The notes beneath the pieces are model-generated. The model saw only the letters and a program-made list of their open reading frames with translations, was not told where the DNA came from and did no database searches. Source: JBOFLO01 sp051657905 (GTDB taxonomy: Bacteria > Patescibacteriota > Gracilibacteria > UBA1369). Taken from it: a stretch of DNA of 9,704 nucleotides. Positions 9,301-9,704 of the stretch are shown here, in pieces. Positions within the stretch are counted from its first letter, which is position 1. Every line of letters starts with the position of its first letter. The position numbers and the translations under genes were made by a program. The DNA is taken from positions 1 to 9,704 of the forward strand of contig JBOFLO010000037.1 in NCBI GenBank assembly GCA_051657905.1, given 5' to 3'.

Positions 9301-9704
9301 CGAATTTTTCAAATAAACTTTCCCTTCAAATGCCTCAGTACTAGCAATAGTTTGGAAACTATAACTGTCAGTAGCTCGCAAATCTTTCAAACGCACTCCC
9401 TTCAAGTCCGCAAAATTTTCCGCATAGTTTACATTCGCTGCATCAAAATTAATTCCATTTGCCTCAGCCGTTACAAAATATAAAATCGCCACCACCTCTT
9501 CACTCCCCACCTTGGCTACAGCTTGTCTCAGTGGTTTGTCAGCCAACGACGGTAAAACTTTAATAAAATAATCATCACTTAATAAAGTTATATACCCAGT
9601 AACCGCATCAATATCGGCAATTTGATTTCCATTTTCATCATAAATTCCATAACCCGCTTCACCGCCAGCCAATAATTCATAATTGGTATATCTTCTAAAC
9701 GCAC
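1..9704 (-). CDS. Giant multidomain cell-surface protein (SLH, TSP3, Ig-like, FG-GAP, FN3-like), partial at both ends
   Basis: One frame is open for all 3,234 codons from 9702 to 1; the two bases 9703-9704 belong to a codon cut by the window edge. No start, ribosome binding site or stop is present. Motifs checked at more than twenty places along the window share the same phase, so there is no sign of a frameshift. Modules in order: beta-rich N-part, TSP3 repeat, three SLH repeats, two TSP3 repeats, four Ig-like domains, unassigned region, three FG-GAP repeats, DUF11-like domain, Cys-containing region, Pro repeat zone, helical region, a fourth FG-GAP repeat, FN3-like domain and FecR-like end. 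SLH repeats are known to bind cell-wall polymers in other bacteria, and the other modules are typical of exported adhesins. I infer an exported, envelope-bound, calcium-stabilised adhesin or S-layer component. The upstream signal peptide cannot be seen. The reading frame is near certain; the function is moderately supported. Confidence 0.95.
394..675 (-). other. Fibronectin type III-like domain (about residues 3010-3103)
   Basis: The segment GNSQVELEWLPVESDRLMGY followed by EIIYGR (W3031, Y3042 to G3047) matches the FN3 core: V-x-L-x-W strand, a short turn, then G-Y-x-[I/V]-x-Y. A later strand (RIYNLSAEAV) could be the closing strand, with an insertion before it. FN3 domains are common spacers or binding units in secreted bacterial proteins. 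The boundaries are approximate. Confidence 0.6.
739..927 (-). repeat. Fourth, separated FG-GAP/VCBS-type repeat (residues 2926-2988)
   Basis: The loop IDSDGDNDEDLLLSFGGNIY (D2962 onward) has the D-x-D-x-D-x-x-x-D-L order of FG-GAP/VCBS repeats, preceded by a strand KGVFVYNENEQQNSKVLNYE and followed by a strand in GNIYLKENYKNNG. It stands alone, about 1,320 residues after the third repeat of the main FG-GAP block. Confidence 0.7.
958..1725 (-). other. Long helical, coiled-coil-like region (about residues 2660-2915)
   Basis: The composition changes to charged and helix-favouring, with spaced hydrophobics: VDISNKFIEFQESILNQVAG, ISKEMEADKKRMEKVIAEDF, LLNRTIEDLDKVDLNGQLAK, LDSEFGETRKLAGLRENLLA and MIAQVDDLESTLVKSG. 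Heptad-like spacing is visible by eye in several segments. It contains no cysteine. An acidic, Gly/Asp/Asn-rich break (PDDVTVGGDSNEP) divides it early on. A rod, or a dimer/trimer-forming stalk, is the likely role, by inference. Confidence 0.55.
1966..2262 (-). repeat. Proline repeat zone with L-P-D-L-P-like units (residues 2481-2579)
   Basis: Roughly a quarter of the residues are proline. The dense half contains units such as LPSLPRIYFPDLPTLTIEIP, DIPVLPDLSLSFPELPDLP and LNLPILPDLPPPPKIPEFP, with the core hydrophobic-P-[D/E/S]-[L/I]-P recurring at irregular 5 to 10 residue spacing. Codons for the same unit differ (for instance TTC CCA GAC TTG CCT against CTG CCG GAC TTA CCT), so this is not recent slippage. 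It probably forms an extended, rigid connector between the helical stretch and the next helical region. Confidence 0.75.
2317..2589 (-). other. Aromatic-rich helical stretch inside the Cys-containing region (about residues 2372-2462)
   Basis: This part lacks glycine/proline over long runs and reads as amphipathic helices rich in Trp, Tyr, Phe and Met: QILAWRTMFTKYVIQVICYI, DTIINFFVGNVAKWMDQIYG and WVDAYYTLKEMVMTWKALFD. The hydrophobic run YVIQVICYIDTIINFFVG is close to a membrane-segment length but contains Gln and Asp, so an amphipathic or buried helix is more likely. It ends at ASCDKC and passes into the proline zone. Confidence 0.5.
2317..3624 (-). other. Cysteine-containing region of unknown family (residues 2027-2462)
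   Basis: Fourteen of the roughly 21 cysteines seen in the window lie from C2027 to C2462, many in close pairs: C2027/C2031 (CAGGC), C2073/C2078 (CSGQMC), C2101/C2110, and C2459/C2462 (CDKC), plus C2124, C2317, C2361 and C2408. The first third is Gly/Ala/Pro-rich and hydrophobic, with segments such as PMPVNFAFLAPGAINAMGIV and YPFVLPIDITAGLCDAI. The middle is more polar and includes GVEGAPQDGQEYTGGF and a Gly/Asp-rich loop (VPDPNGGTNADGTPRMVPGY). Pairing suggests disulfides outside the cell, which is inference. I do not recognise any family or catalytic motif. Confidence 0.5.
4063..4449 (-). other. DUF11-like / repeat-domain beta-sandwich (about residues 1752-1880)
   Basis: The core reads NSLAEQDEVLYTLTLRNSSN followed by ANIGGLMMADFVPG, which matches the DUF11-type plan: a long strand Y-T-[IL]-x-[IV]-x-N, a small loop, then a D-x-[LV]-P strand. 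The end (DLPAGATRTITYTGTVG) corresponds to the usual I-P-A-G-x-x-x-x-I-x-[YF]-x-x-x-V. A C1819-L-D-C1822 pair lies in the middle, where these domains usually have no cysteine. Such domains are common stalk units in surface proteins. Confidence 0.6.
4690..5214 (-). repeat. Three FG-GAP/VCBS-type calcium-binding repeats (residues 1497-1671)
   Basis: Three Asp-rich loops occur in order: DYDNDGDKDLFVAYENGDVR at 1525-1544, DINDDGWEDLVVATAD at 1575-1590, and DLNNDGFEDLVVSDDSGTIK at 1632-1651. Each has the D-x-[DN]-x-D-G-x-x-D-[IL]-x-V order of FG-GAP/VCBS repeats, with spacings of 50 and 57 residues. Such repeats form blades of integrin-like beta-propellers and bind calcium in the loops. C1592 and C1598 sit just after loop 2 and may form a local disulfide. 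A full propeller normally needs more blades than are visible here. Confidence 0.83.
5215..6291 (-). other. Unassigned region between Ig-like stalk and FG-GAP repeats (residues 1138-1496)
   Basis: About 359 residues that I cannot place in a family. The start is aromatic/Gly-rich (ILYGNLLGAGFGAVTKQDYL then GGWFVFSGRT), the middle contains a Gly/Ala stretch (AGGFAAAGEGGAED), and later strands include VSKQGVAKVMIAKNGNMTIL. Near the end comes GDNKNILLFSSGNTVGEANL followed by PYASDGGVVLGDPTI, which looks like a conserved structural motif just ahead of the FG-GAP repeats. It has no cysteine and no hydrophobic stretch long enough for a membrane segment. Confidence 0.4.
6292..6603 (-). other. Ig-like domain 4, invasin/Big_1-like (about residues 1034-1137)
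   Basis: It opens ATQIILESDQDVYKADPSQI and continues YQITAKLFDNYGNPVEID, with the D-x-x-G-N-P turn typical of these domains. The end strands (MVNSGEAELSFRPKTLTGPV and RIKAKA) fit the same plan. It closes the four-domain stalk, and the sequence after it changes character. Confidence 0.62.
6607..6945 (-). other. Ig-like domain 3, invasin/Big_1-like (about residues 920-1032)
   Basis: It opens NDLNIRITPNKQNLRSDGTD and continues SITMQAEVVDIFGQRIDGFE. The R-S-D-G-x-D-S-I-T-x-x-A-x-V-x-D-x-x-G order is the Big_1 signature. The later strands GEAEIAVDSTTRAGMVEMMA correspond to the usual G-x-A-x-x-x-x-x-S-x-x-x-A-G-x-x-x-x-x-A end. No cysteines are present. Confidence 0.65.
7027..7371 (-). other. Ig-like domain 2, invasin/Big_1-like (about residues 778-892)
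   Basis: It opens ARINLTVDSPIIPSGGLSNT, then IVKATMRDRNGNLTNNGVYQ and IDFATET. The I-x-L-x-x-x-x-x-x-I-x-x-G-G-x-S-x-T-x-V-x-A-x-x-x-D-x-x-G-N order is a recognisable Big_1 signature. A Gly/Asp/Glu-rich insertion (INLDEGLDEDPEKPGIQI) lengthens the domain before the final strands (GKFELKAT, AIIASYQSE). Confidence 0.65.
7381..7665 (-). other. Ig-like domain 1, invasin/Big_1-like (about residues 680-774)
   Basis: The strand pattern ESFIYIGATLYNAEGDIKKD, IVRFGF, LNVRVTNGYAETRLISK and VVIAAVDG follows the invasin/intimin Ig-like plan: early A-x-L-x-x-x-x-G turn, middle V-x-F strand, then a V-x-x-G-x-A-x-x-x-L strand and a closing V-x-A strand. The call rests on this pattern only. It starts a run of four comparable domains. 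Confidence 0.55.
7789..7932 (-). repeat. Thrombospondin type 3-like calcium-binding repeat 3 (residues 591-638)
   Basis: The unit reads DPDTDGLTTGYE, then TNPFDNDTDDGGVND followed by GDEVLRGSDPLDTGDD. Its second half repeats the design of the preceding TSP3 unit almost residue by residue, while the codons differ widely. The duplication is therefore old or has been under protein-level selection. The unit links the SLH anchor to the Ig-like stalk. Confidence 0.87.
7972..8121 (-). repeat. Thrombospondin type 3-like calcium-binding repeat 2 (residues 528-577)
   Basis: The unit reads DADGDGLPDNYE at residues 530-541, then NKDTDKGGVNDDVEVFRGTN and PLDPSDD. The second half matches the common bacterial form D-T-D-x-G-G-V-N-D-x-x-E-V-x-R-G-T-x-P-L-D-P. 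It is a close relative of the next unit, from which it is separated by a short acidic/Pro linker (IIKPVEPEIDLN). Confidence 0.87.
8125..8343 (-). other. Degenerate S-layer homology (SLH) repeat 3 (residues 454-526)
   Basis: It begins PWYYNYILTAQREKIYP, which fits the W/Y plus first helix of an SLH repeat, and ends with I508-T-R-A-E512-F followed by AIMVSKFVDRYDC. The middle is longer than usual (LQIDQMNETQFKAFFDSEIN and more), so the normal G-[DN]-G-x-F-x-P turn is replaced. The TRAE motif, often needed for polysaccharide binding in studied SLH proteins, is intact. The repeat runs directly into TSP3 repeat 2. Confidence 0.7.
8404..8565 (-). other. S-layer homology (SLH) repeat 2 (residues 380-433)
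   Basis: The repeat begins NPFPDT (F382-P-D-T385), has the central NRGIISGYEAF turn and ends YVPEENISRAEASKVILE with I422-S-R-A-E426. This is the best conserved of the three repeats: the G-I-I-x-G-Y turn and the [S/T]-R-A-E motif are both intact. One cysteine (C394) lies in the first helix. It forms a contiguous block with SLH repeats 1 and 3. Confidence 0.85.
8635..8778 (-). other. S-layer homology (SLH) repeat 1 (residues 309-356)
   Basis: The repeat opens with F309-S-D, runs through a helix (EAYTEIVKLYRRGLL), a turn containing EEDGRVRPKDP and ends with I345-T-R-E-E-F. This matches the SLH pattern F-x-D, helix, G-x-x-x, D/G-x-F-x-P, I-T-R-A-E. The usual TRAE tetrad reads TREE here. SLH repeats typically come in threes and bind secondary cell-wall polysaccharide; I infer the same anchoring role. 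It is followed at once by C359-V-I-C362. Confidence 0.82.
8803..8934 (-). repeat. Thrombospondin type 3-like calcium-binding repeat 1 (residues 257-300)
   Basis: The segment carries two Asp-rich loops: DSDGDGLNNLEE at residues 260-271 and DSNLDGINDLE shortly after, with SNPFEAD between them. This D-x-D-x-D-G-L-x-x-x-E spacing followed by G-x-N/D-P is the usual bacterial TSP3 signature. Such loops bind calcium and form stiff linkers in exported proteins. It separates the N-terminal part from the SLH repeats. Confidence 0.85.
8941..9702 (-). other. Beta-rich N-terminal portion of the giant protein (residues 1-254), family not recognised
   Basis: This stretch alternates hydrophobic strands with Gly/Asn/Asp turns, for example YGIYDENGNQIADIDAVTGY near residues 18-37 and VVWVVKD followed by ELFEIYLG further on. 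It contains no cysteine. The pattern suggests two or more beta-sandwich domains of an exported protein, but I cannot name the family. It ends in a Pro/Glu/Thr-rich linker leading to the residues AHAQS just before the first TSP3 repeat. More protein lies upstream of the window. Confidence 0.5.

Noticed and set aside
1..9704. Promoters, terminators, RNA genes, insertion sequences or attachment sites
   Set aside because: The whole window is coding in one frame. I saw no convincing hairpin plus T-run, tRNA-like fold, inverted terminal repeats or transposase motif in it.

Overview
The window lies entirely inside one very large gene on the minus strand. Reading from base 9702 down to base 1 there are 3,234 consecutive sense codons without a stop. 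Neither the true start nor the stop is present, so the protein extends past both edges. I find no second gene, RNA gene, mobile element, CRISPR array, promoter or terminator. Residue numbers here count from the codon at 9700-9702.

The protein is a mosaic of extracellular modules. In order: a beta-rich N-terminal part (residues 1-256); a calcium-binding thrombospondin type 3 (TSP3)-like repeat (257-301); three S-layer homology (SLH) repeats (309-526); two more TSP3-like repeats (528-638); four Ig-like domains of the invasin/intimin type (680-1137); a long unassigned stretch (1138-1496); three FG-GAP/VCBS calcium-binding repeats (1497-1671); a DUF11-like domain (1752-1880); a cysteine-containing region I do not recognise (2027-2462), ending in an aromatic-rich helical stretch; a proline repeat zone built on L-P-D-L-P-like units (2481-2579); a long helical, coiled-coil-like section (about 2660-2915); a fourth FG-GAP/VCBS repeat (2926-2988); a fibronectin III-like domain (3010-3103); and a beta-rich end with a FecR-like look (3104-3234).

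The modules fit a giant cell-surface adhesin or S-layer-associated protein. The SLH repeats would hold it on the envelope, calcium would stiffen the TSP3 and FG-GAP parts, and the Ig, FN3 and FG-GAP parts would reach outward to bind another surface. This role is inferred from domain types; no enzyme motif was seen.

The source looks bacterial. The AT-leaning codon use (Leu mostly TTG/TTA, Ile ATT, Asn AAT, Glu GAA, Arg often AGA), the giant repeat-built surface protein and the SLH/TSP3/FG-GAP mix suggest a Candidate Phyla Radiation (Patescibacteria) lineage such as Peregrinibacteria, but this is a guess from style, not proof. TGA never occurs in frame and glycine uses ordinary GGN codons, so nothing supports the UGA-to-glycine code of Gracilibacteria/Absconditabacteria.
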